NCBI GenBank assembly: GCA_910583945.1
Contig: CAJTYF010000004.1
Coordinates: 12,042 to 76,041, forward strand
Reading direction: 5' to 3'
From: an uncultured Bacilli bacterium
Lineage (GTDB): Bacteria; Bacillota_I; Bacilli_A; RF39; UBA660
Length of the DNA stretch: 64,000 bases
This document shows positions 1-9,885 of this stretch, in pieces. The position numbers were made by a program, and so were the translations under genes. The notes below the pieces were generated by a model. It had not been told where the DNA came from. It did not search any database and was given only the letters and a program-made list of their open reading frames with translations. The stretch's first letter is position 1, and each line of letters opens with the position of its first letter.

Positions 1-329
1 TTTATTTTGTTCATAGTCACTTGAGATTAATTTTAATGTAACAAAGTTTGTGCCTTTAATATTTGTGGTATTTCTCTCGTTCTAATGTCATTGAAGTCAA
101 GTGCTATAATATTTTTCAGTCCCTTATCATAAAAATATTTTAATAATAGAATAGAAGATTCCCACATTATTTCCTCTTCAAATTTTCCTTCATCAACATT
201 ATTTGGTATTCCAAATTCTGGAATCATATTTTGTTCAAAATATACACCGTTATAATGTTTATATAATTCTCTTGCTAATGTTGTTTTTCCAATACCACTT
301 GCCCCAATTATAAATATATAATCTTTCAT
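1..329 (-). pseudogene. P-loop kinase-like protein, partial and frameshifted
   Basis: The start codon is at 327-329 and the N-terminus carries a Walker A motif (GASGIGKT, residues 9-16) as in small nucleotide or shikimate-type kinases. The reading frame stops at 33, but the next frame continues sensibly (IKGTNFVTLKLISSDYEQN) to the window edge, so one base is missing near 58-60. The gene runs off the left edge and its substrate cannot be told. The single homopolymer shift may be an assembly error rather than real decay. Confidence 0.7.
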
Positions 330-380
330 TTTCGTTCCTCCATTTATCTTTTAATTATGACAAATTTGGCATAATTAGAT

Positions 381-1173
381 TTATTCATTTAATTCAAAGT
401 TTTTCTTTTCTTCTTCTACAGCACTAATTAATTCTTGTTCTGTAGGTAAATGCAATTTATAACTAGAAGAAAAAATATTTTTATTGGCTTCTGGTAGAGT
501 ATATTTTACAACAGTCTTGTTTTTCAATGTTGATAATAAAATACCAACAGTTGGATTTTCATCGCAATTTTTTAAAATCTGTTTCTAAATAATCTGTATT
601 TTCTTTAATATGAAGAAATTCTAAAACAAATGAATCTTTTACTAAATCTTTACTTGATTCTAAAACTTGACCTTTTTCAGCAAGATTTAAAATTTTTTCT
701 TTATTAGTAGATAAGGCTAATCTTTCATATAATAGAGAACCGATTTGCCTCCCAAGTTCCCTAACACTCCATTTAGTATTTATACATTCATTGAATTAAA
801 AATTCCTTTTAGTTTCTTCCTCTATCTTTATTAATTCCAAATAATGTGACCAACTTAATTGCGACGACACTGTTGTCGCAATTGGAAAATAAATATAAAA
901 CTTTCTCATTCTCTCTAAATTTCTTTTAGAAAATCCTTTGCCAAATTCATTCGTTAATTTTTGTGATAGTTTCTCCAAAACAGCATCACCATAACTTGCT
1001 CTTTCATCTCCCTGTTGGATTTCCATAATTGCCTTGCCAATATTCCAATAAAGCTTAAGCATTTCCGTATTTACAGCACTATATACTTTATTTCTACTAT
1101 TAATAACTAATTCTTTTATATTATCAAATATAGTATTAATTTCATTATCATTTTTAATTAATTCATTGTCCAT
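381..1173 (-). pseudogene. YhcG/DUF1016-type PDDEXK nuclease, decayed
   Basis: Three pieces line up with the YhcG (DUF1016) family. Residues from 1173 to 796 form the N-terminal DUF1016_N domain (RMRKFYIYFP, QLSWSHYLEL). A second frame at about 600-790 reads KWSVRELGRQIGSLLYERL. A third at 381-560 reads NPTVGILL and the family's C-terminal LHLPTEQELISAVEEE. There is a frameshift near 790, and between the second and third pieces the central PDDEXK catalytic segment is missing, with a stop at about 575. A strong GGAGG precedes the start at 1173. Family members are often part of phage-defence or restriction loci; this copy must be inactive. Confidence 0.85.
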
Positions 1174-1429
1174 TAATTGCCTCCAATTTTCAATTCAAAT
1201 CATAAAGACTTCTTATGTCTAAATTATACTCTAAGTAAAACTCTTCCATACTCCATATTCATTTTAACTTCTTTTAATTGTAATAAGGGAATTCTTTTAG
1301 TTAAACTTATGAAACTTGCTAGCTACCGATTATGTCAATATAAACTTAACTGATAAACGATTAACTATCGTAAATACTGTTTAAGATTCGATTGTTTTTT
1401 AAATAAATCTATGCTATTTATAGTATTTG
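1174..1429. other. Intergenic stretch, no gene seen
   Basis: AT-rich spacer between the YhcG relic and the end of the HD-domain gene. Apart from the GGAGG ribosome binding site for the relic just right of 1173, I see no ORF, strong hairpin or repeat. Confidence 0.5.
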
Positions 1430-2089
1430 CTAGATTTCTATTTTTTGATTGTTTATTTTAAAGATACAGTTTTTTTCTAAAATTTTTGCCATTTTTTTAG
1501 GAATTTCAAAGGGTTTTGCCCATTCTTTTTGAAGTAAGCTTAAGTCAATGTTTTCTAAAGTTTCATAATTTATAATTAAATTTTCTGCGGTTATTTCAAT
1601 ACTCACCTTTTTTATTTTTTGAACTTCTTTATTGATGTTATCTTGAATGGTGGAATTTATGGTTCGATGATAAGTGATGTCTAATTTGTCAGCTAGGACT
1701 AAAGAAAGTCCTATAAATGAATTTATTTCATTTCCAGAGCCATGATCTTGAATCGCATGTTCTAAAATCTTTTTTTCTTCTTCCGTAACGTTTGTGTTTT
1801 CTAAGTATTTACGAAACATCTTACTACTTTTTACGGCGTGGTCTTTTTTGTTGGTATCACTTTCACTTAAACCAATATCATGAAGTAAAGCGGCGGCCAT
1901 ACCTAAATCAATGGTTCGTTCATCAACTCCTAATTGTTCTAAAATAGTTTTAACGTACTCAGTGACTCTTTTGTAATGACCTAAACCATGTTCCCAATCC
2001 CATTTGCCATCGGTAATGAAATGTCTGTTGCCAATTTGTTCTGCAAGTTCTAAATATTCTTTATTATTTAAAATGCATTCATAAATCAT
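1430..2089 (-). CDS. HD-domain phosphohydrolase
   Basis: The 219-residue protein shows the HD-domain metal ligands in order: His34/His38, the His70-Asp71 doublet in LLHDIGLSE, His84, and a late Asp in LVLADKLDITYHR. HD proteins hydrolyse phosphate esters of nucleotides or cyclic nucleotides; the substrate cannot be told here. Its start overlaps the stop of the upstream gene by 4 bp (ATGA at 2086-2089), so the two are translationally coupled. No membrane segment or signal peptide is seen, so it is cytoplasmic. Confidence 0.85.
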   Translation of the reverse strand: MIYECILNNKEYLELAEQIGNRHFITDGKWDWEHGLGHYKRVTEYVKTILEQLGVDERTIDLGMAAALLHDIGLSESDTNKKDHAVKSSKMFRKYLENTNVTEEEKKILEHAIQDHGSGNEINSFIGLSLVLADKLDITYHRTINSTIQDNINKEVQKIKKVSIEITAENLIINYETLENIDLSLLQKEWAKPFEIPKKMAKILEKNCIFKINNQKIEI

Positions 2090-2709
2090 TTTTCTACTCC
2101 TTCCATTTGTTTTATGTCTTCTAGAGTTTCAGGCCAATTTATTTTTTCTAAATAAATTTTTGGACAATTGCCATTTTTAAAAGCAATACCAATATGATTT
2201 AAAGTACTAAAGTTCATTTCTCGTTGGTCATCGTAGTTTTTAAAATAGTCTTCTATCTTTATTTGTTCATAATAATTCTCATCTAATTTTTGATTATCAC
2301 TATAACTTAAATCATAGCCATAAAAGATTTCTTCAATTTGCGTAGCCAATTTTTCATCATGTATATTTATTCGATAAATATCTTTAACTTTGGATAATTC
2401 TTTTATTTTGTCTCCTAAATTTATAAAAGGCGGATAGCGAAAGAAATAAATGTAATAGGCACCATTTTGACCACGAAATTTTTTTAACGCTTCGATATAA
2501 TCTTCTCTAGTTAAATTTTCTTTTCCATGGTATTCTTTTAATCTCCATTCATTTATTATGCGTTGTTTATATTTTAAGACGTTTTTATCAAATTCTTTAA
2601 ACATTTTATGATCGTACATATATTGTAAACTGTTTAAACCTTTACTTAAGTTGACATCTTTATTTACAAGGTGATAAAAATAAAGAGGCGTTTTTTGATT
2701 TGTATCCAT
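2086..2709 (-). CDS. Hypothetical protein coupled to the HD phosphohydrolase
   Basis: A 207-residue soluble protein rich in Tyr and Lys that I do not recognise. It begins MDTNQKTPLYFYHLVNKD and has a central YYIYFFRYPPF segment. Its stop overlaps the start of the HD-domain gene by 4 bp, which suggests a joint function. A ribosome binding site (GAAAGGAAAAG) precedes the start. Coding character is clear because it fills an operon slot between two well-spaced genes. Confidence 0.7.
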   Translation of the reverse strand: MDTNQKTPLYFYHLVNKDVNLSKGLNSLQYMYDHKMFKEFDKNVLKYKQRIINEWRLKEYHGKENLTREDYIEALKKFRGQNGAYYIYFFRYPPFINLGDKIKELSKVKDIYRINIHDEKLATQIEEIFYGYDLSYSDNQKLDENYYEQIKIEDYFKNYDDQREMNFSTLNHIGIAFKNGNCPKIYLEKINWPETLEDIKQMEGVEK

Positions 2710-2757
2710 ATTGCTTTTCCTTTCTTCTTATCTACTATTTTTACATCATTCTTTTGA

Positions 2758-3627
2758 TTATTTTAAAACTAATTTTAAGGCGTTTGTATCATGACCAAAA
2801 ACGTTTCTAGCATTTATTCTTGCCATTAAAATAGATTTTGTTATACATAATTTAGAGTTTGTCATGATAATGTCTTGTTGATTTTTATCTACAATAAATT
2901 TTTCTAAGGCTATTACATAATCATTCTCTATTTTGTGGTAATGATTAACCGAATATATACGACTTAAATATTCTAAAGCAATTTCAATAGCGTATTTTTT
3001 ATTTTCATCCGTTCCGTTATAAAACATCACAGGATTTTTCTTCTTATCGTAATTCAAAACAAAAAAATTAGTTAATATAAAATCAAGTTCTTTAACATTT
3101 TCTACTCTTTTCTTCTTTAAGCCTGATTCATCCATTTTCACAAAAAATTGGTAATTTTTTTTATTTTTTAATTTTTCAAAAACTTTAAGTGCTTCTCTAT
3201 CTTGAAATTCGATTCTGTCTTTTAAAATAAAAGTTTCTATTCGATCTAGAGTATTGTTATCTAGTTGATTTGTTTCAAAATCATGAAGATGATTCAAATA
3301 AAATAATAAAAGATTTCCTACTTTATGATACGTTTTGACAAATTCTTGATATTTATTAGACAATTGACTATAGTATAAGGGGTCTTTTTTTTCAAAGTAA
3401 CCAGCTATAAACGCATTGAAAGCTTTATGAGCGTGCACGTAAAAATTTTTTAACTCTTCTTCATTTAGTCCTAAATCTAGATAATACAAAAATTCTTCTT
3501 TTATTTGCTCCAGATAATCACTTTCTTCTTGCATTTTTTTTATAAATTCTAATGTTTCATCAAAAAATTTTTTTTGTTCTTTCTTTGGTTCTTCTTTTAA
3601 AAAAGAAAGCTGTTTTATTTTTTCCAT
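2758..3627 (-). CDS. Hypothetical cytoplasmic protein
   Basis: A 289-residue, highly charged, mostly helical protein without membrane segments. No catalytic motif that I know is visible. It opens the transcription unit formed with the next two genes: a good promoter lies at 3653-3681 and an AGGTGAG ribosome binding site precedes the start. The 48-bp gap to the next gene suggests cotranscription with the HD phosphohydrolase pair. Function unknown. Confidence 0.7.
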   Translation of the reverse strand: MEKIKQLSFLKEEPKKEQKKFFDETLEFIKKMQEESDYLEQIKEEFLYYLDLGLNEEELKNFYVHAHKAFNAFIAGYFEKKDPLYYSQLSNKYQEFVKTYHKVGNLLLFYLNHLHDFETNQLDNNTLDRIETFILKDRIEFQDREALKVFEKLKNKKNYQFFVKMDESGLKKKRVENVKELDFILTNFFVLNYDKKKNPVMFYNGTDENKKYAIEIALEYLSRIYSVNHYHKIENDYVIALEKFIVDKNQQDIIMTNSKLCITKSILMARINARNVFGHDTNALKLVLK

Positions 3628-3652
3628 AATCTCACCTTGTTGAATAGCTTCT

Positions 3653-3681
3653 ATTATATTTATAACTTGTCAGAAAGGCAA
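3653..3681 (-). promoter_or_regulatory. Sigma-A promoter of the HD operon
   Basis: On the minus strand the -35 box TTGCCT (3676-3681) and the -10 box TATAAT (3653-3658) are separated by 17 bp and sit 26 bp upstream of the start at 3627. This is close to the housekeeping consensus. Confidence 0.7.
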
Positions 3682-3711
3682 TAAAAAAAAATAGTCATTT
3701 TTAAAATTTTA

Positions 3712-4593
3712 CTATTCTTTTATTTTATCAAAGTAAACATCGAAGTCTTTTTTTGATTCTGTTTCGATAGCTTTTATCAATTCTTCTTTGTAAGATTCTT
3801 TAAAACCTTTAAAAGTTTGGTTTCCTATGATGGTATAAGGAACACCTTTAATGGTATCGTTCATTTGGCGAGCAAATAATTCTAAATTTTCCTTATTTTC
3901 TTTGTTGTACCAAACTTCAAAAGGGTATAAGTTATAAAGTTTGCCGTAGTCTTCCTTTATACTTTCAAAAAATTTAAATTCTTCTTCACAGTGAGGACAT
4001 CCGTCTCCCCAAAAGAAATAGATATTCACTTTGTTTTTTTCTTTTTTTACATTTTCTAAATGAACATTTTTGGATGGTGCTGGTGTTTCTTCAGCCTCTG
4101 TTTCATTAGAAACGGATGAATTCTTGTTTATTTCTTTTAAATGAATATATTTTGTAAACCAACTTTTAAAGCCTTCTTTGCTTTCATAAAAACGTAAGTC
4201 TTCCTCTTTATTGGCTTCTAAAAAGTCTATTCTTTTTCCATTTTCAAATAGAATAAATGAAGGATAATAATTTATTTTATCTCCAACTTTCAGTTCTTTT
4301 AATTTTGAAAAAGCAATTTTATAAATAGTAACTTTATTTTCTTCTAAAAACTCATTTAATACGCTTTCAAAATCAGAAGAAGTGATGCACATTGGCTGGT
4401 AAACAAAAACGGCAAAGCTTTCTTTTTCGTTGATTAATTTTTCTAATTCTTGCCCTTCTATCTCGATTATTTTATTTTCTCCGTAATATTTTTCTTCTAA
4501 ATCAAAGGTTTTATTTTTCGGTTTCAAGATGGAAAAAAGAGAGAGAACCACTCCTATTAATAAAATAGGGAGAATAATTTTCCATTTTTTCAT
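3712..4593 (-). CDS. Membrane-anchored protein with two thioredoxin-like domains
   Basis: The 293-residue protein has one N-terminal membrane anchor (residues 5-23) and two thioredoxin-like modules. The first (about 48-150) has a CITS motif at 69-72, a CxxS-like site, then YYPSFILFENG, which contains the cis-Pro loop of the fold. After a linker comes the second (about 188-290) with a CPHC redox motif at 199-202 and a second cis-Pro loop (KGVPYTIIGNQTFKG). The domains should face the outside. The start overlaps the stop of the rhodanese gene by 4 bp, so the two form a coupled pair, probably for thiol/disulfide or sulfane-sulfur chemistry at the cell surface. The exact role is inferred. Confidence 0.8.
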   Translation of the reverse strand: MKKWKIILPILLIGVVLSLFSILKPKNKTFDLEEKYYGENKIIEIEGQELEKLINEKESFAVFVYQPMCITSSDFESVLNEFLEENKVTIYKIAFSKLKELKVGDKINYYPSFILFENGKRIDFLEANKEEDLRFYESKEGFKSWFTKYIHLKEINKNSSVSNETEAEETPAPSKNVHLENVKKEKNKVNIYFFWGDGCPHCEEEFKFFESIKEDYGKLYNLYPFEVWYNKENKENLELFARQMNDTIKGVPYTIIGNQTFKGFKESYKEELIKAIETESKKDFDVYFDKIKE

Positions 4594-5300
4594 TTTTTCA
4601 CCTTTGTTAAGACATCAAAATCAATATTATAATAAGGCACTTTGCTAAAATCATACACATCTTTTCCGTCTTTTGTTCTTTTTACTTCAATGGCATGGTT
4701 GCCTTTATAATACCAGTAGCCGCCGATGTCACGAACGCGTTCTTTATCCCAACCTAAAGCAATTAATAACTCTTTAACTTGACCCGCATAGCCACCAGCT
4801 CCACACATGATAAAAATATTTTTATCTTTTGGGAAGATGGCTTCTAAAATGGATAAAGATTCTTCATAATTGGCTGTGTAGCTCCCATCTTCTTCTAATG
4901 TATATAACGTTTCTCCCGTGTACAAACCACTTACGTTTTCACGCTTTTTTTGTTCAATGTATTCATCAGTAAAACCCGCTAGATAAACCGATGGAATGAC
5001 TTCAAATCCTTCAATGTATCCACTTAAGTAACGATCGCCACCTTTATTTTCCCAAGTAGCGGTATCAACAAGCATTCTCACATCACGATAAACGGTATCG
5101 GTACGATTTAAATACTCGTCAATGGTGGTTTCATCAATGTTTTTATCTATTCCATATTTTCCTCGCAATCCTTCTGCTAATTCAGCTTTAGGTAAGGGCT
5201 CTTCAATAGTTCCTTTTTCTTTGAATACAAAATGAGTAAATACTCCTCCCCCTACAAAACAAACTATCATTACTAAAATTAATATTATATTTTTTTTCAT
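4590..5300 (-). CDS. Membrane-anchored rhodanese-like protein
   Basis: A 236-residue protein with an N-terminal membrane segment (residues 5-24) and a rhodanese-like domain. The putative active cysteine is Cys166 in the loop FIMCGAGGYAGQ, followed by the family's LIALGWDKERVRDIGGYW segment. Rhodaneses transfer sulfane sulfur through a cysteine persulfide. An unusual feature is the long insert before the loop (about residues 95-150). It is first in a two-gene operon with the double-thioredoxin protein. Confidence 0.8.
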   Translation of the reverse strand: MKKNIILILVMIVCFVGGGVFTHFVFKEKGTIEEPLPKAELAEGLRGKYGIDKNIDETTIDEYLNRTDTVYRDVRMLVDTATWENKGGDRYLSGYIEGFEVIPSVYLAGFTDEYIEQKKRENVSGLYTGETLYTLEEDGSYTANYEESLSILEAIFPKDKNIFIMCGAGGYAGQVKELLIALGWDKERVRDIGGYWYYKGNHAIEVKRTKDGKDVYDFSKVPYYNIDFDVLTKVKK

Positions 5301-5390
5301 TTTCTTCCTCCTTCTGTTTTTAATTTAAAGAAAAAAAGAGAAAATGGCAATCGTCTTTTGGTTTAATCCGCTCAACTTTAAGTTGATTTT

Positions 5391-6092
5391 TTAAGAACAA
5401 CTTTTTAGCGTTAAAGGAATGGTGTACGTTCTGTTTTTCTCATCTTTTGTTGTTGCTTTTATGGAAATAAATAAACTCTCTTCTTTATAAAATTCACAAA
5501 CTTTTTTATAATTATCAACAGAAAAAGTGACTTCTTGTAAAAATTTTTCTAACGTAATGGTATTGAGTCCTTCGTATTTATAAGCACTAATTTTCTTTTC
5601 TATTTCTTCGTTTGATTCGTATAAAGTACATTCAATCGTTTGATATTCCTCTTCATTAACTTCTCCACAATATTCAATGTTTGAAATATAAATGGCGGAT
5701 TTGTTTTCGTTATAGGCTATGTTTCCAGAAATGTTAAAGTTTTTACATTCAGAGGAAAGGGTTTTAAATTGAAAATCGTTTTTATTTTGATTCCATATCT
5801 TAAAAAGAACGACTGTAAAAAGAATTAGAGAAAGTGTCACTAAAATAATTAAGAGACTTTTTTTATTCTTTCGATTTGGTGTTTTCCTTTCTCCATCAAA
5901 TAATTCTTCTAAACTAATATTAAAATCTTTGCTTATTTGTCTTATTAAAATCATATCTGGCATGTTTAAGCCACGTTCCCATTTGCTGACGGCTTGGAAT
6001 GTTACATGGTATTTTTCAGCCAATTGTTTTTGAGTTAAATGATTTGTTTTTCTTATTTCTTTAATTAATTGACCAAATTTTTCTTGATTCAT
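5391..6092 (-). CDS. XRE-family regulator with membrane anchor
   Basis: Residues 6-64 form a Cro/CI-type helix-turn-helix (LTQKQLAEKYHVTFQAVSKW), residues 79-99 a single membrane segment, and the remaining 130 residues an extracytoplasmic domain of unknown fold. The layout is that of a membrane-tethered transcription factor that could sense an outside signal. It lies just downstream of the FtsX permease and on the same strand, with a spacer of about 60 bp to that gene's true end. Confidence 0.8.
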   Translation of the reverse strand: MNQEKFGQLIKEIRKTNHLTQKQLAEKYHVTFQAVSKWERGLNMPDMILIRQISKDFNISLEELFDGERKTPNRKNKKSLLIILVTLSLILFTVVLFKIWNQNKNDFQFKTLSSECKNFNISGNIAYNENKSAIYISNIEYCGEVNEEEYQTIECTLYESNEEIEKKISAYKYEGLNTITLEKFLQEVTFSVDNYKKVCEFYKEESLFISIKATTKDEKNRTYTIPLTLKSCS

Positions 6093-6149
6093 AAACTTTT
6101 TACTCCTCTTAAGATTTCTTTTATTATACTATTAATTATAAATAATTCA

Positions 6150-8664
6150 CTAAATATTTTCATTTTTTATGGACTCAATAATATTGGTATTTTTTATTTT
6201 TTTAACACTGTACCTCATCACTATTAAAATGATAACTAAAACACATAATGTTGCAAGTATTAGGTATTTTGTAGGAAAAAGCATGATTAGTGCATTTTTT
6301 TTGCTATTTAATTTCGAAACTTCTATTAGAAGATAAATTAGAGTTAAAGAAATCGGGTAGGCCTATCATTAACGTTTTAATTATTAAAAAGAAACTTTCG
6401 AGTTGAATCATTTTGTTTAAATTTTTCTGACTCATTCCTAGACTTCTTAAAATCGAAAATTCCATTCTTCTTAGGTTGATGTTTGAACTTAGGGTATTAA
6501 ACATACTTAAAATACTTATTAATGCTATAAATAAAAGAATAAAGTAAAGGAGACCTTTTATAACAAGGTAAAGTAAATAGATTTCGTAATTTTCTAGTGC
6601 TCGATTTTCATATTGAATATGATTTGAGGCGTATTTCTTTACAATTTGATTTATTTCATCGTCTAATTTTTTAAATTTTCGACTATTTATTTCTATTTTC
6701 CAATATTTCTTTAAATAGTCTTCATAAGTTTCATTGGTGATACTACTAAAATTTTTGGTATTTTTACTAATAAAGTTGGTGACTAGATAATTAAATTGTT
6801 TTAAGTCTACAACTAATGTCAGTGTATTAAATTTGTTTAAGTAATTCTTATTGGTTAAGTATAGATTTTCTAAAGTTAAATACGGCTCATGTGTAATATA
6901 CTGAGTTGTATTTTCTTGGTCCTGGATTTCTATTTCACAAATTTTTATTCTTTCCAGATTGTCTTTAAAGGCTTCAATTGTTTCGCTTTCATTATTTTTT
7001 TCAATTTCTTTTAAGTTATACAGAATCATTCGGTCGTCTTTTAATCCTAATTCTTTTTTATATTTTTGATAATTTTCTTCATCTAAACCTACTAAAGAAA
7101 GAGTATGATAATGATTGTTTTGATTTAAATACTCTGGGTTAAGAAATTCTTCTTCCCCTTGAAAATAAAGAAAAGCTATTTTTGATTCTACATAGTCATC
7201 CATTAATTTTATATTTTTAATTTCTTCAATAATTTTTTGATTGTCTTTTTCCTCATTATCAAATAAAGTAATGTCTATATCAAAAGAATGATGAAAGGTG
7301 TTTTTTGTTTGTTCTAAAAAATAATTTATAAAAGTAGAGCCAACAATAAATAAAACAAAACTTATGGTTAGCGAGGTGGTAATGAGCAAGAATTTATTAC
7401 TGTTTCTTTTAATGTTTTTATAAGCCAGTTCTCCAATGGCTCCACTTATTTTTTTTATTAGGGGATAACTGAATTTTTTTATTTTTAAATTGGTTTCGGT
7501 GTTTCTGATTGTTTGAATGGGTGGAACATGACTTGCTGTTTTGGCGGGTTTTCTAACGGATAGAAAAATGGTTAGGATGATAAATAAAACGGAGAAAATG
7601 AGAAAAGAGATTTCTAAATTTAATTTAAATGGAAGCGGTAATATTGTTTTTAATGTTTGATTTATAAATAAAAGAATGAGTTCCATTAGCCCTAAGCTTA
7701 ATCCAAAACCAATTATGATTCCTAAGGATCCTACTAAGCTAGCTTCATAAAGGAGCATTTTATAAATCTGTTTTTTTGTGGCTCCTATACATTTTAGTCT
7801 TCCTAGTTCCTTTTTTCTTTCTATTAGGGAATTTTCAAATGAATTGTAAATGATTAAAAAGCAAAAAACACTCATAATAGATAGAACAATCCCTAAATAG
7901 AAATAAATACGAAATTGATCTAATTTGTTTTGATACGCTCCATAAGCCACTAATAAGCTCGTATTTATGTTGGTATTTTTAAAAGATTCACTTTTGTTTT
8001 TCACTTCACGTTCTAAATTTAACTTAGTAGCGGTCTTCTCAATTTTATCATAAATATTAAAATAACTTTTATAGGTAATAAAAAAATAAGTATGAGCGTT
8101 AGATTGATCCAGAAACTCTTTTGTGAAGGCTACAGGTTTATAAATGCTTTTTAACGTATCATAATGGTATTCTTGAATTAATTTATTCTCGTTATAAATT
8201 CCAACTATTTTATAGTTATGCATCATTCCTTCAAGATCAAGATTCATTTCTTGAGCCAGATTGTTTGATATTAGGATTTCATTATTATTCTGGGGCTCGC
8301 TTCCTTTTATTAGGGTTACATATTCTTTTAGCTCTTCATTGTAGGTAAAAATGTTTAAAACGGTGTCTTCGTTATTGTTTAATTTAATGGGAATTTCTTC
8401 TTTTTTCTGGGTGCATTTAATTGATTTTATCTTTTTGTCTTCTTGGAAAATTTTTATAGATTGATAGTCTAAATCTTCAAATTGAACATGGAAATCGCCG
8501 CTACTTTTTAAGGCTTCCGTGATGTTTTGTTTTCTTATTGTAGAGGCACCTATACCAATAAAGAATAACAACATTGATGTTAAAATGATACTTATTAAAG
8601 TCATTTTGGTTCTTTTTTTATTTAACTTTAATTGTTTATTGGTTAGTGTAATCAATGTTTTCAT
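6150..8664 (-). CDS. FtsX-type ABC transporter permease, one frameshift near the end
   Basis: A long MacB/FtsX-type permease with an N-terminal membrane segment, a large extracellular domain and two FtsX domains (first around SIMSVFCFLIIYNSFENSL and GRLKCIGATKKQIYK, second around MEFSILRSLGMSQKNL). The frame stops early at 6304, but after one extra base in the C run at 6355-6357 the other frame gives the expected last membrane segments (LTLIYLLIEVSK ... YLILATLCVLVIILIV) and stops at 6150-6152. The family needs a partner ATPase; none is beside it. Substrate unknown: peptides, lipids or antibiotics are typical. Confidence 0.8.
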
Positions 8665-8717
8665 TATAATACTCTTTTCTTTATTTATTATAATTAATTT
8701 TTGTTCTAAATTCTATT

Positions 8718-8749
8718 AAAAAAGAAATCATTTTTTTGATTTTGATTTC
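8718..8749 (-). terminator. Rho-independent terminator after the reverse transcriptase
   Basis: On the minus strand a 7-bp stem GAAATCA/TGATTTC is followed by six Ts, 6 bp after the stop of the reverse transcriptase. It separates the retron operon from the FtsX gene. Confidence 0.65.
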
Positions 8750-8755
8750 CTTCTT

Positions 8756-9748
8756 TTATTTTCGATTCTTTTTTAGAATTTCTAAATATTGATTTTGGTA
8801 TTTTTTTAAAACTAAGTCTTCTTTTCCCCGAACCATAGCTATAAAGTTTAATCTTCCTTCTATTACTTTTTTTAATTCTTTAATCAGTTTATTTTTATGT
8901 ATATTTTGACAATCGTCCTTTTCATCTTTTTTAAAATAATTTAAAGCGGTCGCATAAAGCCCCTCTTTTTCACAATGATTCAGTAATGCTCTTAATTTCT
9001 TTATGTAAATTTTTTTTACGTTTACCTTTTCATTAACAATTAAACCTGTCACTTCTTTTCTCTCCCGTTGCCAACTATAATTGGTTTTGGTTTCATTGAT
9101 GGTAAAGCCACTTCTTTCGATTAATTTTCGTAATTCTTGGCCAAGTATAACTTCGTTGTCATGATTTCTTTTGACAATTTTTTCAGAAAAAAGGGTTGGA
9201 CTCGATAAAGTGATATCATCCGCGTATCTTGTATAATGAAATTGATACTGTTCACTTAAATGAAGTATTTTTTTATCTAATGAATAACACACAATATTTG
9301 AAAGACTGGGTGAGGCTGGTGACCCTTGAGGGAGTGCATTGTGAAAACAGGAAAGGTTTGCCAGAATGGTTGCGACTTCTTTTGGTAAATTAAATGGCTG
9401 GTTCATAAAAATGCCTCGAACACGTCCAAAATGAATGGAGGGAAAGAAATCTTTTAAATCAATATTTAAAATGTATCCCGCTTTACTATGAATAATAGCA
9501 TTATCTACAATATTTTTACCTTTGATAAAGCCATATTGACATTCTAAAAAAGTATATTTTTTATCAATATACTCTTTTATTTTTTCTTGTACTTTTTTTA
9601 GATTCCAATCAGGTGATGCAATGGTACGATATCCGCCACTTCGTTTTGGCAATTTAAATGTGTAGTATTTACCTTTTGTTAAAGCTTCATTCAATACTTC
9701 CTCATCAATATCTAAAATATAGCTTACATAATTTTTAGGATTTTTCAT
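8756..9748 (-). CDS. Retron-type reverse transcriptase
   Basis: A 330-residue reverse transcriptase with the retron set of motifs: KRSGGYRTIASP (RT1, 35-46), the retron-specific NAxxH (NAIIH, 83-87) before LNIDLKDFFPSI (94-105, first catalytic Asp), LPQGSPASP (139-147), YADD (175-178, catalytic Asp pair) and the VTGLIVN segment (233-239) that retron enzymes carry in the RNA-recognition region. Length fits the family. Such enzymes copy part of a structured ncRNA (msr-msd) into branched multicopy DNA, usually as part of an anti-phage system. A fitting ncRNA candidate lies in the 125-nt gap just upstream, and a DnaB-like ATPase precedes that. Confidence 0.92.
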   Translation of the reverse strand: MKNPKNYVSYILDIDEEVLNEALTKGKYYTFKLPKRSGGYRTIASPDWNLKKVQEKIKEYIDKKYTFLECQYGFIKGKNIVDNAIIHSKAGYILNIDLKDFFPSIHFGRVRGIFMNQPFNLPKEVATILANLSCFHNALPQGSPASPSLSNIVCYSLDKKILHLSEQYQFHYTRYADDITLSSPTLFSEKIVKRNHDNEVILGQELRKLIERSGFTINETKTNYSWQRERKEVTGLIVNEKVNVKKIYIKKLRALLNHCEKEGLYATALNYFKKDEKDDCQNIHKNKLIKELKKVIEGRLNFIAMVRGKEDLVLKKYQNQYLEILKKNRK

Positions 9749-9885
9749 ACTAATTCCTCGAATTCTAACATTATTGATAAACCCGTAAGAGGTTTTACAT
9801 ATCGTAAGATATGTATTGTTTATACATTTTAATAGTCACTGCGAAACGCTCGTGATAGGCAATTCTTATTTCATTAGTAATTTAT
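9749..9885 (-). ncRNA. Candidate retron msr-msd RNA
   Basis: The gap between the DnaB-like gene and the reverse transcriptase is folded on the minus strand. In order: a stem CAC..GCG-TTT-CGC..GTG with a TTT tip, the type of loop retron enzymes recognise in msr; ATGTAT/ATACAT; an 8-bp perfect stem TACATATC-TTAC-GATATGTA; and AAACC/GGTTT. GAATT near the 5' side and AATTC near the reverse transcriptase start could form a short a1/a2 pair. Size and place fit a retron RNA, but the branching G and exact ends cannot be fixed by eye. Confidence 0.55.
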
